A stretch of 64,000 nt of DNA. Origin: Okeania sp. SIO2C9. Lineage in GTDB: Bacteria; Cyanobacteriota; Cyanobacteriia; Cyanobacteriales; Microcoleaceae. The stretch covers positions 18,640-82,639 of the forward strand of contig NZ_JAAHGO010000019.1 in assembly GCF_010672455.1 (NCBI RefSeq), given 5' to 3'. A model generated the notes under the pieces. That model searched no databases and was not told where the DNA came from. It was given only the letters and a program-made list of their open reading frames with translations. Shown here piece after piece: positions 45,599 to 54,773 of the stretch. Every line of letters begins with the position of its first letter. Positions within the stretch are counted from its first letter, which is position 1. The translations under genes were made by a program, and so were the position numbers.

Positions 45599-47587
45599 GT
45601 GTTCAAATTTTTTCCCATATCAAATTACTTTATAACTGCAAGTCAAGGAGGCTTAGAAACAGTATTAAATCCCTTCCAGTTTTACACTTTACCCCTAGAC
45701 GAATGGGTTAACACTGCCGTTAATTTTCTAGTTGATAACTTTCGTCCCCTATTTCAAGCTATCAGCTTACCCATAAAAAATACTCTGGAAATAATTAAAT
45801 CTGGTTTTCTAGCTATTCCCCCCTTGATTTTTCTCATAATTATTGCCCTGCTTGTCTGGCAATTAGTAGGAAGAAAAATAGCCATCTACAGCATCATTGC
45901 TCTTTGTATAATTGGTTTTTGTGGCGCTTGGGAAGCAGCAATGGTTTCCCTGGCCCTAGTTCTAACAGCCGTAATATTTTGTATGTTAGTGGGTATCCCT
46001 CTAGGTATTCTTAGTGCTATTAGCGATCGCTTCAACAAAATATTACGTCCCTTTCTAGATGCTATGCAAACTCTTCCGAGTTTCGTCTACCTAGTACCTG
46101 TAGTAATGTTGTTTGGAATTGGAGAAGTTTCAGGTATTATTGCCACATTTGTTTTTGCAGTTCCTCCTCTAATTCGTCTGACAAATCTGGGTATTAGACA
46201 AGTATCTCCAGAAGCAGTAGAAGCAGCTTTGGCTTTTGGCTCGACTCCCCAACAAGTCTTATTAGAAGTGCAAATTCCTTTGGCTTTGCCTACTATTTTG
46301 GCTGGTACAAATCAAGCGATTTTGTTGGCCTTATCAATGTCAGTTGTCACCTCAATGATTGGGGTAGAGGGATTAGGACAAATGGTATTGCAAGGTCTGG
46401 GTCGTTTAAATGTCGGACTAGCTGCTGTAGGTGGTTTGGGTATTGTTTTAATTGCGGTGATGCTCGACCGTATCACTCAAGCTATTAGTCAGGGAAATGT
46501 TCTTTCTTGGCAAGAGCGAGGTTTAATTGGATGGTGGCGGTCTCGTGGCTTTTCCAAAAAAAAAGGCACAACTTTGGGAATTAGTATTTTGGTTGCTTTG
46601 CTGGTTGGTGTTAGTGGCTGGCAATTGATGTCCCAAACTACTATAAACTCAAAAGATAAAACATTGCCAGGGAATGGAGTAATTATCCGTTCTACTTCTG
46701 GTCTGGAAACATCCGGTATATTTATTACAGAAATTGTGAATATTGGGCTGGAGAAATTAGGCTATCAGGTGAAAGGACCAAAACAATTGAACGTTCCGGC
46801 AATGCACATTGCTGTTAGTAATGATGATGTGGACTTTACTGGTGTCCATTGGCAATTTGCCCACAAAGAATTTTTTGATAAGAATGGTGGAGAAGATAAA
46901 TTAGAACGGGTTGGAGCGCTTATTTCTGACTGTCAAGCGGGGTATCAGATAGATAAACAAACTGCTGAGAAATATAATATTACTGATTTATCACAACTCA
47001 AAGATCCAAAAATTGCTAAACTTTTTGATTCAGATAGCGATGGTAAGGCAAATTTAATCGGTTGTACTGCTGGTTGGATGTGTGAAAGAATAATAAATCA
47101 TCATTTACAGGTTTACGGACTTGAGGATACTGTTGAGCAAATTGAAGGAGATTATTCTTCTTTAATGGTAGATACTTTGACCCGTTATCGAGAAGGTCAA
47201 CCGATTCTTTATTTTACTTGGACTCCTCATTGGTTAGCTTCAATTTTAAAAGTTGAGGAGGATGTAAAATGGTTGGGTGTTCCTTTTACATCCTTATTAG
47301 AAACTCAGGGAAATTTCACCGCAGAAGATACTTCAGTTAATGGAAAAAATCTTGGTGTTCCAGTCGATCGAGTCCGGATATTAGCAAATAAGAATTTTTT
47401 GCAGGATAATCCAGTTGTTCAAAATTTATTTGAACAGATTGAAATTCCGCTTCAGGATGTCAACCTCCAACAAGAAAAAGTTAAAAATGGGGAGAATAAA
47501 CCTATAGATATTCGCCGTCATGCTGAAGAATGGGTTGCCAATCATCAAGAATTATTTAATAGTTGGTTGTCAGTAGCTTTGAAATAA
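45599..47587 (+). CDS. Betaine/proline-type ABC transporter, permease fused to substrate-binding domain
   Basis: 662 residues (ProW-ProX or OpuAB/AC-type fusion). Permease part, about 1-340, with six or more helices and the EAA-like loop FGSTPQQVLLEVQIPLALP. The binding-protein part runs from about 350 to 660 (GVIIRSTSGLETSGIFITEI, DFTGVHWQFAHKEFF, GCTAGWMCERIINHH, ILYFTWTPHW, GVPVDRVRILANK). Trp/Tyr-rich blocks fit quaternary-ammonium binding. GTG start with AAAGGAG 11 bases upstream. Its ATPase proV lies 4.7 kb upstream on the same strand. A tandem-repeat array lies in its leader. Confidence 0.9.
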   Translation: MFKFFPISNYFITASQGGLETVLNPFQFYTLPLDEWVNTAVNFLVDNFRPLFQAISLPIKNTLEIIKSGFLAIPPLIFLIIIALLVWQLVGRKIAIYSIIALCIIGFCGAWEAAMVSLALVLTAVIFCMLVGIPLGILSAISDRFNKILRPFLDAMQTLPSFVYLVPVVMLFGIGEVSGIIATFVFAVPPLIRLTNLGIRQVSPEAVEAALAFGSTPQQVLLEVQIPLALPTILAGTNQAILLALSMSVVTSMIGVEGLGQMVLQGLGRLNVGLAAVGGLGIVLIAVMLDRITQAISQGNVLSWQERGLIGWWRSRGFSKKKGTTLGISILVALLVGVSGWQLMSQTTINSKDKTLPGNGVIIRSTSGLETSGIFITEIVNIGLEKLGYQVKGPKQLNVPAMHIAVSNDDVDFTGVHWQFAHKEFFDKNGGEDKLERVGALISDCQAGYQIDKQTAEKYNITDLSQLKDPKIAKLFDSDSDGKANLIGCTAGWMCERIINHHLQVYGLEDTVEQIEGDYSSLMVDTLTRYREGQPILYFTWTPHWLASILKVEEDVKWLGVPFTSLLETQGNFTAEDTSVNGKNLGVPVDRVRILANKNFLQDNPVVQNLFEQIEIPLQDVNLQQEKVKNGENKPIDIRRHAEEWVANHQELFNSWLSVALK

Positions 47588-48754
47588 ACTTCAGTATTTT
47601 AAACCTCTGGCTTCAGCGGTCGGTACTAATAACTGATACCATGTCCGTTTGTATCGTTTGTGTAAACCCAAACATGAATATATATAGGAAGTTTGGCGTT
47701 GCTGATGCGTGGGTATGATTTGTATTTTTTGGTAGTTGCTAAACTATTGAATAACAAATATTTGAGATTGTTCAATTTTTATTTTCATACCTTGATTCAG
47801 CAACGTCGAAAATTTAAGTTTTTTTCTTGCTCTTTAGTCTCTCCTACATCTTCCCTCTTCCTTACCGAATAATTAAGGTTTAAAGCCTCTCACTCGCCGT
47901 GGAGCAGCGGTCGATCTTCGGAGCTTCCCCGTTGGGTGAGATGGCGAGGAAACCTGTGCCATATCCAATCGACCAAGAGAAGAAAAAAAATCCTTTGAGT
48001 CAATCCTCTTCTTTTTAAGGAGAGGTAATAATTCATAATTCATAATTAATTGTTGAACTTTGCCCTGACAATAATGACATCTTCTCTGGCCTCAAGGCTC
48101 TTAACATAAGCGTGCTTTTTTATACTCAAAACCTGCCGCTCTCCTCACACTTACCCTTCTTCCCACACTTCTTTTATATTACAGCGCTTTTCGCTCTTGA
48201 TGAACCACATCTTCACAAGCAAAACTTTGTAGGGACGTTCCATGGAACGTCCCTACTGTGGTCTACCCAAATGAAAACCGCTGTAAAGGTAAAAAACATA
48301 CCCTTGTAACTATTAATTTGTAACTATTGATAATCTCAATATTATTTTTAAGATTAATTTTATTAATACTTCTACAAAAAGCGTTGGTAAATCAAAAGAT
48401 GAAACCTTAAGGTTCATTCCTCTGTGATAGTTCTAAATACCCAATTAGAGTAGGCAAGGGGTGTCACCCCTAACAGAAAATCATCTTAGAAATTACCAAT
48501 GTGCTACAAAAGTATGTTATTAATCGTCGCAGTTTGATAGTATTTTTTGATTATATCAATATGAATTACCATGATTATGGATAGTATTAGTTAGTATGAT
48601 TATTTAATTTTTTATTGCTCTATCTAGAATCTAGAAAGTATTCAAAAAATTAATATTATATTTAGATACTTTAAGAGTAGTTAAATTCACTAAAAATGTT
48701 AGTTTATTGTTGCTTTTTTTTTTGCTTTAGAATATAATCCCGTAGAAAGCTAAA
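47588..48754. other. Intergenic after proWX
   Basis: About 1.2 kb with R1 (47861-48058) and otherwise AT-rich DNA. A pyrimidine-rich open frame near 48112-48309 is not considered coding. Confidence 0.5.
47861..48058 (+). repeat. Dispersed repeat R1 with a different small insert
   Basis: CTTACCGAATAATTAAGG, GCGGTCGATCTTCGGAGC, TTCCCCGTTGGGTGAGATGG, CCATATCCAATCGACCAAG, GAGTCAATCCTCTTC and TAATTGTTGAAC. The segment GATCTTCG...GGGTGAGATGG lies at the same spot (after GCGGTCG) where other R1 copies have other inserts. Confidence 0.85.
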
Positions 48755-48780
48755 GCTTGTTTAAAATATTTTAAACAAGC
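48755..48780. repeat. Perfect 26-bp palindrome upstream of PEP-CTERM gene
   Basis: GCTTGTTTAAAAT pairs with ATTTTAAACAAGC. Ninety bases before the start codon. It could be an operator, or a terminator for rightward transcription, but lacks a T-run on the plus strand. Confidence 0.55.
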
Positions 48781-48868
48781 AATATAGCTAACTCTAAATG
48801 GGTGATGAATAACATCCTCACTTATTCGCATTTTTTTTTGTAAAGTATCTACATCTAAGGATTTAACG

Positions 48869-49630
48869 ATGAATTTACCTAATTTCTTACAAAAGCTAGC
48901 TCCCGTTGGGGTAGCAGCTATCGGCGCGATCGCTATAACTGGCATTACTACTGCTCCTGTTCAAGCTACTCCAGGTGAAGTATCTACCCTAGAATGGGAT
49001 GATGCAACAACTAACTTCAATCAGGAAATCAAAGATGTTTTTAATGCTGGTATAGGTAATAGTTTTGATGTTACCTTCAGTCCCCTAGAGTTGGGAGGAG
49101 CAGCAGCTAGTTTTATCGCTACCAATCACTTTGAACCCTTCTTCGATACTCCTGGACTTTATGATATAATACCGGGTGATTCTACTATGGGAACTTTTGA
49201 ACTGGTATCTAATGTTACTATTGCTCCAGCTTCTGGTATTGCTCGTGCGGGAGAGTTTGAACTTACAAACGATCTGAAATTCACCTTTGATAATGATATG
49301 AGTGGTGATGTTAGCGATGGTGACGTAATGGCTACCATGAAAGCAGGAGCATTATTCTTAGGTGAAGAGCTAAATAGTGGTGCTGTTGAAGTAAATCTCA
49401 CTGGAGGAGACTGGTGGTTCTACATACCTGAATTTGAAGACAAACCTGCCAAGACCATCAAATCACGCGACAGTGTACTTGTATTTGGAGATCTTGTGGG
49501 TGATGCTGGAGGAACCTATGGTGCAGAAGGTGAAGTGGTCAAAACACCGGAATCTGCTTCGATGTTGGGTGTTCTTGCCTTTGGTGGCTTGGGTTTGGCC
49601 ATGGCTAAGCGCAAGCAAGAAAAAAAATAG
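48869..49630 (+). CDS. PEP-CTERM sorting domain protein, exported
   Basis: 253 residues. Signal peptide (about 1-33: AAIGAIAITGITTAPVQA). The C-terminal sorting region TPESASML...GLGLAMAKRKQEKK has the PE motif, a hydrophobic helix and a basic tail. The body is acidic, with TLEWDDATTNFNQEIKDVF and repeated Gly/Asp-rich strands, but no catalytic motif is seen. PEP-CTERM proteins are processed by exosortase and are usually surface or matrix proteins. AAGGA 7 bases before the ATG. Standing alone after a long gap; no exosortase gene in the window. Confidence 0.85.
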   Translation: MNLPNFLQKLAPVGVAAIGAIAITGITTAPVQATPGEVSTLEWDDATTNFNQEIKDVFNAGIGNSFDVTFSPLELGGAAASFIATNHFEPFFDTPGLYDIIPGDSTMGTFELVSNVTIAPASGIARAGEFELTNDLKFTFDNDMSGDVSDGDVMATMKAGALFLGEELNSGAVEVNLTGGDWWFYIPEFEDKPAKTIKSRDSVLVFGDLVGDAGGTYGAEGEVVKTPESASMLGVLAFGGLGLAMAKRKQEKK

Positions 49631-49684
49631 TTACCGATGTCTTCCAAACACCGATAACTTGATGTAGTTTGATTTCGTAAATGT

Positions 49685-49727
49685 AGTGAGGTTAAGATTA
49701 TACTGTTGACACAATCTTGACCTCACT
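49685..49727. terminator. Hairpin between convergent genes
   Basis: AGTGAGGTTAAGATT and AATCTTGACCTCACT form a 15-pair stem (one G-T) with a 13-base loop. It lies between the ends of two facing genes, so it may terminate both, although the T-run is weak. Confidence 0.6.
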
Positions 49728-49785
49728 GTGTTAATAATAACACGACGATCAATATTAATTAGATAGACTGGATTATTTCAGCATA

Positions 49786-50373
49786 TTAACTTAAACTTCC
49801 AGCAACATTCTTCTCAATCATTGCTTCTAATTGTTCGCGAGTTACACAACGACGCTCAGAGGAATAACTCATCAAATTAACACCATTCATCATTCGCACT
49901 GTACTAACTCTGACTCGAAAATCATCTGTTAGAAACCAACAACGTTCTTGCCCTTGGTTTCTTTCATATTCTGTATCAATTGTCAAGACTCCATCTGTGG
50001 CAAAATGATATCTACCCACTACAGGAATACCTTCAACATAACCACGATTACGCAAAAATTTGCCTGTTGAGCCTATTTCCGAATCAGGAATATCTACTAA
50101 AATAGCAGCATAATTTGGATTAGGTTCATCATTATCTAAATTATCTTGCCAATTAAAACTTGCACCACCTGTTGCTAAAGCTGGGTTGACATTTTGTTGT
50201 TCACAAACTTCCAAAACTTTAGGGTCATCTTTTGTTAAAACTTTGACGATCAAATTAGATTTTCCTGACTCATCTTGAACAGAATCAAAATGATGGACAG
50301 TACGTTGAGAAAACCATATTCCCTCACTTTTAAGAAAAAAATCCATCATTGTCATTGGTGGTGTGAATTTCAT
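49786..50373 (-). CDS. Phycobiliprotein lyase, CpcS/CpeS family (second)
   Basis: 195 residues; a start at MTMMDFF, six codons in, is also possible. FLKSEGIWFSQRTVHHFD, YAAILVDIPDSEIGSTGKFL, NRGYVEGIPVVGRYHFATDG, VLTIDTEYERNQGQERCWFL and DDFRVRVSTV follow the lipocalin-like lyase pattern. It differs clearly from the lyase in the cpe operon and looks closer to the CpcS/CpcU group for phycocyanin or allophycocyanin Cys-84-type sites. That is inference. Convergent with the PEP-CTERM gene and separated from it by a hairpin. Confidence 0.85.
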   Translation of the reverse strand: MKFTPPMTMMDFFLKSEGIWFSQRTVHHFDSVQDESGKSNLIVKVLTKDDPKVLEVCEQQNVNPALATGGASFNWQDNLDNDEPNPNYAAILVDIPDSEIGSTGKFLRNRGYVEGIPVVGRYHFATDGVLTIDTEYERNQGQERCWFLTDDFRVRVSTVRMMNGVNLMSYSSERRCVTREQLEAMIEKNVAGSLS

Positions 50374-50494
50374 TTTTTTTGCCCCTAAAGTTTTGTTAAA
50401 ATCTAAGAGATTTTTAGTTCAGAAAAATCTATAAAAATCTAATTGAGAGTCTTGACGAAGTCAAAAGTCAAAAGTCAAAATTCAAAAGTCAAAA

Positions 50495-50580
50495 GTTATT
50501 TTTGTAACGGGAATTTGAGCAAGTCTCTAAAAATACTTCGCCTGAAAAAGCGGGGTTTTAGACCCAATTATTTTGATAAA
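50495..50580 (+). repeat. Dispersed repeat R2, uninterrupted copy
   Basis: GTTATTTTTGTAACGGGAAT, TTGAGCAAG, CTAAAAATACTTCGCC, AAAGCGGGG, GACCCAATTATTTTGATAAA. It gives the empty site for MITE copy B at 20837. A heptamer-like AAAAGTC tract precedes it (50459-50494). The divergent 323-bp gap has no gene. Confidence 0.75.
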
Positions 50581-50696
50581 ATTTTGACACTCCTGCTGTT
50601 CAATCAAAGATTATAATGGGAGTCCTCTTTCAAGATTTTTTGATAGAATAAATCAAATATATACTTTACTTTAATAGCGAAAACTCTTCAAACAAA

Positions 50697-51533
50697 ATGC
50701 AGTTTCAATCAGCTAAAGAAATTATTCAAGCTTATCAGCAAGACAAAAATCTTACAGGTAGTAACCTACAAAATATAGATATCAGCCAAATTGAACTATA
50801 TCAAGTCAATCTGAGTCAAAGCAATTTACAACAGGCCAATCTAAATAATACAATCTTAATTGGAGCTAACTTGAGTGAGGCAAACTTAGGTGGAGCAAAT
50901 CTCAAAGGTGCTGATTTACGAGGAGCAAATCTTCAGGGAGCTAATTTGAGTGGAGCAGATTTAACCGATGCTTATCTTAATAGAGCTGAATTACAAAAGG
51001 CTAATTTGACTAACGCTAATTTGGCAGGAGCTAAATTACAAGTAGCTTACTATAATAGTGAAACAATTTGGCCAGAAGGATTTGCTTATAAAAAATCAGG
51101 AGCAGTTGGACCAGGAGCTGATTTGAGTGGAGCTTTCTTAAATACAGCTTACCTCCGAGGAGTTGACCTTCAAGGGGCAAATCTGCGGGGTGCTTATTTG
51201 AGTGGCACTGACTTGACAGGTGCTAACTTGCAAGGTGCGGCTCTTAGTGGTTCTAATATGAAGGGAGTTTTTTTAGTAGGTGCTAATTTGCGGGATGCTC
51301 GACTCAATGGGGTAGAGTTAGAGGGAGCTGATCTGCGTGCTGCTGATTTGACGGGAGCGAGTTTAGATAATATTCCTAGTATTGCTGGAGTTGATTTTAC
51401 TTTGGTGCAGGGATTAAGTGACTCTGCTAGAGCTATGTTATGTGGGTATTCTGGCAAAGATTTGGGAACCTGGAATTCTTTTACTCGTACTAATACTAAG
51501 AGTAGTTTGTTATCTCACTTGACTGATATTTAA
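50697..51533 (+). CDS. Pentapeptide repeat protein
   Basis: 278 residues. After a short N-terminal helix (SAKEIIQAYQQDKN), residues 18-115 and 140-240 consist of A(N/D)LXX units (ANLGG, ADLRG, ANLQG), interrupted at 118-140 by a loop YYNSETIWPEGFAYKKSGAV. It would fold into a right-handed quadrilateral beta-helix. No signal peptide or membrane helix, so cytosolic. Such proteins are common in cyanobacteria with mostly unknown roles. It is separate from the larger pentapeptide protein at 16765-18912 and has no domain beyond the helix. Alone, with an R3 repeat just downstream. Confidence 0.88.
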   Translation: MQFQSAKEIIQAYQQDKNLTGSNLQNIDISQIELYQVNLSQSNLQQANLNNTILIGANLSEANLGGANLKGADLRGANLQGANLSGADLTDAYLNRAELQKANLTNANLAGAKLQVAYYNSETIWPEGFAYKKSGAVGPGADLSGAFLNTAYLRGVDLQGANLRGAYLSGTDLTGANLQGAALSGSNMKGVFLVGANLRDARLNGVELEGADLRAADLTGASLDNIPSIAGVDFTLVQGLSDSARAMLCGYSGKDLGTWNSFTRTNTKSSLLSHLTDI

Positions 51534-51553
51534 TCTAGCGTAAGAAAGAAGGC

Positions 51554-51641
51554 TTTAGTTATCTAGGAGAGAAGGAAAAATCTGGCTTTGTTTGAGTTTT
51601 AAGCTTTTGATATTTTCTCACCTTTCCTTCGACTGTTATAT
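51554..51641 (-). repeat. Dispersed repeat R3, inverted
   Basis: TTTAGTTATCTAGGAGAG, AAGGAAAAATC, TTGAGTTTTAAGCTTTTGAT, CCTTTCCTTCGACTG. It lies between two convergent gene ends. Confidence 0.7.
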
Positions 51642-51675
51642 CAAATATTTATTCAATTGGAACTCTACTGGTGAA

Positions 51676-52620
51676 CTATTTTATCCTGAGTAAACTTTTA
51701 ATTTGCTGATTAATTTGATTTTTTTTATTTTCAGAAAAGTAAATTTTTAGTGACTTTGGTAGTAATTTGAATAAAGGAGTGTTTAAAGGATATCTCAGAC
51801 GAATCATTTGAAACCAAGCTACTGCTTCAATATCAAATATCATAGATGGTGATAATTCAGATTGCCATTGATTAATGAGTTTAGGATTTAAAGGTTGTCT
51901 AATATTAACTTTCCAAGGTTCTCTGTCAACATTAACTAAATTGTTATTTACTGTATGAAATTCTAGCATTTGTGCCTCAAATTCAACACCTATAAAATTG
52001 CACATTTTTTTGAGTGTTTGTTCTGGCTCAAGTACCAGTTTTTCATAATTTATCCTCATAATTGAGGATTTTATATGAGTCGGTAAGTTGTCGATGAAGA
52101 TCATATTTCTATGCCATACTCGTGTATCATCTATGACATTTCCACTAGACCAAGGAACTTTTCGCCAAGAATTAACAACAGCTCTAGGATCGCGGACAAT
52201 ATGTATAAATAATGCTGAGGGAAAAAACTTGTAAATCATTTCTATATATCGGAGATGCTCCGGGGTTTTTTCTCCTACTATTGATGTTTTTTTTAATTCC
52301 GCAAATTTTTCTAATAAAAGATTGAATAAACTACCATAGTCTCTTGTGATACTCAAAGCTGCTTGACGAAAATCATCTGCATTAAGTCCCATTTCTGCAA
52401 ATACGGGCTTTTTAACTATATCAGAAATTAATTTCTGATAGTTTTGGTCATTAGATAAGTTTTTGTATAATCTTCTTTTTCGCCAAAATTTTTTCATAAA
52501 ATTAGTTTCAGGAGCGATCGCTATCTGGGAATGAGCATTTAATATTTGTTGTAGTAAAGTTGTTCCAGATCGCGGAGTACCCACTAAAAAAATCCTTTTT
52601 TTTACAATATGCTGATTCAT
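51676..52620 (-). CDS. Sulfotransferase family protein
   Basis: 314 residues from MNQHIVKKR. The PAPS 5'-phosphosulfate loop FLVGTPRSGTTLLQQIL follows at once and the 3'-phosphate motif IVRDPRAVVNSW is in the middle (about 140). An upstream in-frame ATG at 52716 would add 32 residues, but that DNA is a GC-rich palindrome-type repeat (GGCGGGAAGTCCCGC), so the internal start is preferred. These enzymes transfer sulfate from PAPS to hydroxyls of glycans or small molecules. NAHSQIAIAPETNF is a typical second block. The acceptor is unknown. Convergent with the pentapeptide gene. Confidence 0.85.
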   Translation of the reverse strand: MNQHIVKKRIFLVGTPRSGTTLLQQILNAHSQIAIAPETNFMKKFWRKRRLYKNLSNDQNYQKLISDIVKKPVFAEMGLNADDFRQAALSITRDYGSLFNLLLEKFAELKKTSIVGEKTPEHLRYIEMIYKFFPSALFIHIVRDPRAVVNSWRKVPWSSGNVIDDTRVWHRNMIFIDNLPTHIKSSIMRINYEKLVLEPEQTLKKMCNFIGVEFEAQMLEFHTVNNNLVNVDREPWKVNIRQPLNPKLINQWQSELSPSMIFDIEAVAWFQMIRLRYPLNTPLFKLLPKSLKIYFSENKKNQINQQIKSLLRIK

Positions 52621-52639
52621 TGATTTTATATTTAACTTC

Positions 52640-52870
52640 CCTGGCGGGAAGTCCCGCGCTCTCCCGCAGGGGAGCGTCGTATGGTCAAGCCAGGGCCAAG
52701 ATTCGGATACCTTCATAAGCTAAACGTTCATATGCCCTTGACAAGCTAGGTACATTTTGTTATGGTAAGGTCCAACACAGGGGGAGGACATCACCTCTGT
52801 CTAAACAGCGGTCAGGGTTTCCCAGACTGAAGAATCCCGCGTTGTCCCGTAAGGGCAACGTCGGGAGTAT
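52640..52870. repeat. GC-rich palindromic small repeats upstream of the sulfotransferase gene
   Basis: CCCTGGCGGGAAGTCCCGCG, CTCCCGCAGGGGAGCGTCG, then TCCCGCGTTGTCCCG, TAAGGGCAACGTCGGGA. Short GC palindromes stand out from the AT-rich background. The stretch 52640-53250 contains no gene. Confidence 0.6.
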
Positions 52871-52957
52871 GTCAAAAAAGTTAGTTAGTCTCAAAATTAT
52901 ACAATGGAAAAATTTATAATTTTATAGCAGTTGAAAGAAAGGTTAGGAAATATCAAC

Positions 52958-53154
52958 GTAAGCATTTCCTGCGGAATGCTGCGCAAACAGCTTTATTAAT
53001 TTTAGTGGACAATTTAAGCTTGCTGTTCTTGTGCTTCAATTCTTTGTTTAAAAATGTCGTAGAAGTTAAGCAAATGCTTGCTTCATTTATTAAAAAGCTG
53101 AATGCGAGCGCATTCCGCACCGAAGAGCTGACCGCGAGCTAGCTGAATGCTTAC
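52958..53154 (+). mobile_element. MITE family 2 (197 bp) with 8-bp target duplication
   Basis: Ends GTAAGCATT and AATGCTTAC, with ATATCAAC on both sides (52950-52957 and 53155-53162), inserted in an R3 repeat. The left inverted repeat is itself interrupted by a 21-bp small repeat. The right one contains a further GC-rich insert (GAGCGCATTCCGCACC region). No open frame. Confidence 0.82.
52967..52987 (-). repeat. 21-bp small dispersed repeat, variant copy 4
   Basis: Minus strand TTTGCGCAGCATTCC then GCAGGA. The ends match copies 1-3 and the middle differs by 4 bases. It interrupts the left terminal repeat of MITE family 2 (GTAAGCATT | CAGCTTT). Confidence 0.8.
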
Positions 53155-53250
53155 ATATCAACAACTTAAAACTTAGACAAAATAATATTTTTCCTTCTTT
53201 ACTAGACAACTAAAACCATCTTCTTTCTTCTTTCTTCCTTCTTCCTTTCT

Positions 53251-54255
53251 TTACTTATTTGGCACAACAAATCTCATTCCTCCCTTAACTCCTAAGGTAT
53301 CTTCCTGATACCGAGGGATAACATGAACATTAGTATGCATCATTTTTTGTCCTCCGGCACGATTAACATTTATCCCTACATTAAACCCATCCGGATTATA
53401 CTTTTCCTCTAAAATTTTCTGTACCTGATTTACCATTAACCAACATTCTAATTGTTCATCTACAGGTAACTCAAAATAATTTGCTAGATGACGTTTCGGT
53501 ATAACTAAAGTATGCCCTTTTGTTACTGGATAGCCATCAAGTATTGCATAAGTTTTTGCTGACTCTGTAATTAACTGTAAATTTTTACGCGGGTTACAAA
53601 ATAAGCAATTGTTTGTGGAATTTTTTTGCTGATTATAATGAATATATTCATAAATTTCACACAACTCATCTGTGTGGATAGATTTAAAAGGTAAATTAAC
53701 GAAACACTGATAAGTTGGTTTCTTGTGTATATAATGTTCTCGAAAACCCTCCCGCTTCAAACCTCTTCTAACAGCATAATAAGCTTTACCTCCAGGTTTT
53801 AATAATTGCGAAACTTCCATCAAAACTTGAGTTTGTGGTTGTTCAAATAAAACATTTAATACATAAAAACAGAGAATAGTATCAAATTTTGTCTGGGGAT
53901 ATTGTGGAAAATAATAAGGGTCATAACCAGTGACTGGAAAGTTTTTTTGTTGTAGTAGTTTAACGTCATTACCAAAACCACAGCCAAAGTCGAGAATTTT
54001 ACCAACTAGCAGATTTTTATCTAGCAATAATTGAGCTGGAAATGAAATAAATTTACGCTCTTTAGCAGTAAGGTGGCTATATTGGTTTGATTGTGTATTG
54101 GTAAACAAGGATACTTTTGTGATGAAGTAATGCAGAATACAATAATTGTAATTGGTAATGGGTAATGGGGAAGATGCTAAAACAACTTCGCTATTTATTG
54201 AATGGCAGAGAATGTAAAACTTCTCAATAAAATCTGAGTACTGAATCCAGATCAC
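53251..54255 (-). CDS. Class I methyltransferase - HIT domain fusion
   Basis: 334 residues as drawn, but the first 40 or so come from repeat-like DNA and the true start is uncertain (conserved sequence begins near SHLTAKERKF). Methyltransferase part about 65-215: LDFGCGFGNDVKLL, TGYDPYY, FDTILCFYVLNVL and LLKPGGKAYYAV. C-terminal HIT domain about 217-330: CLFCNPRKN, YAILDGYPVTKGHTLVIPKR, FNVGINVNRAGGQ and the histidine triad MHTNVHVIPRY. HIT proteins hydrolyse or transfer nucleoside phosphates. The fused activity is unknown; possible joint action on a nucleotide-linked substrate is speculation. Confidence 0.8.
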   Translation of the reverse strand: MIWIQYSDFIEKFYILCHSINSEVVLASSPLPITNYNYCILHYFITKVSLFTNTQSNQYSHLTAKERKFISFPAQLLLDKNLLVGKILDFGCGFGNDVKLLQQKNFPVTGYDPYYFPQYPQTKFDTILCFYVLNVLFEQPQTQVLMEVSQLLKPGGKAYYAVRRGLKREGFREHYIHKKPTYQCFVNLPFKSIHTDELCEIYEYIHYNQQKNSTNNCLFCNPRKNLQLITESAKTYAILDGYPVTKGHTLVIPKRHLANYFELPVDEQLECWLMVNQVQKILEEKYNPDGFNVGINVNRAGGQKMMHTNVHVIPRYQEDTLGVKGGMRFVVPNK

Positions 54256-54773
54256 AACTGATTATTTGGAATCAATTAGCAATCCGGAATGATTTATGAG
54301 AATTTTATTACTTCGGTATTCCCTATTCCATCACAGGAGTGCGCTACCAGGTGCGTCTGTCGCACCCCACGGGGTCACACCACTATTGCTTAAAAGTCTA
54401 GAATATTTCACAATTAAAATAAGATTGCTATAGGTTTTTGACAATCTAATGATTCTCAAAAAAGGAATAGAAAATGGTGGATGGTAGAAAATAATTTTTG
54501 TGATTAAAAATGACAATAAATTTTGAGCAACTCATCGATAAATACTATATTTATAGCATGGTAATTTCATTCTAGATTTTGGCAATAAATTTCTTGATTT
54601 TCAGACAGGGAAAGATAAATTTCCTAAAGCTTGGAATAACGTGGTTTCCTCAATACATAAAATGACACAGTTTCAAATGAAACAGCCCTGTATTTATAGA
54701 TGATTTTAACAGTATATGAGCGTTCGAATTATAGGTTTTTCATTAAACAGCTTTATAAAGAATAAAAATTACA

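Larger units (their letters stand above)
52923..53213 (+). repeat. Dispersed repeat R3, split by a MITE
   Basis: Left half TATAGCAGTTGAAAGAAAGG to ATATCAAC, right half AACTTAAAACTTAGACAAAA to CTAGACAACTAAAA. Compare the uninterrupted copies at 15801 and 38069. Confidence 0.75.

Noticed and set aside
48112-48309. Plus-strand open frame of 65 codons
   Set aside because: Pyrimidine-rich, no homology and no ribosome-binding site.
52621-52716. N-terminal extension of the sulfotransferase
   Set aside because: The extra 32 codons are derived from a GC-rich palindromic repeat, and the PAPS-binding loop follows directly after the internal Met, as in related enzymes.
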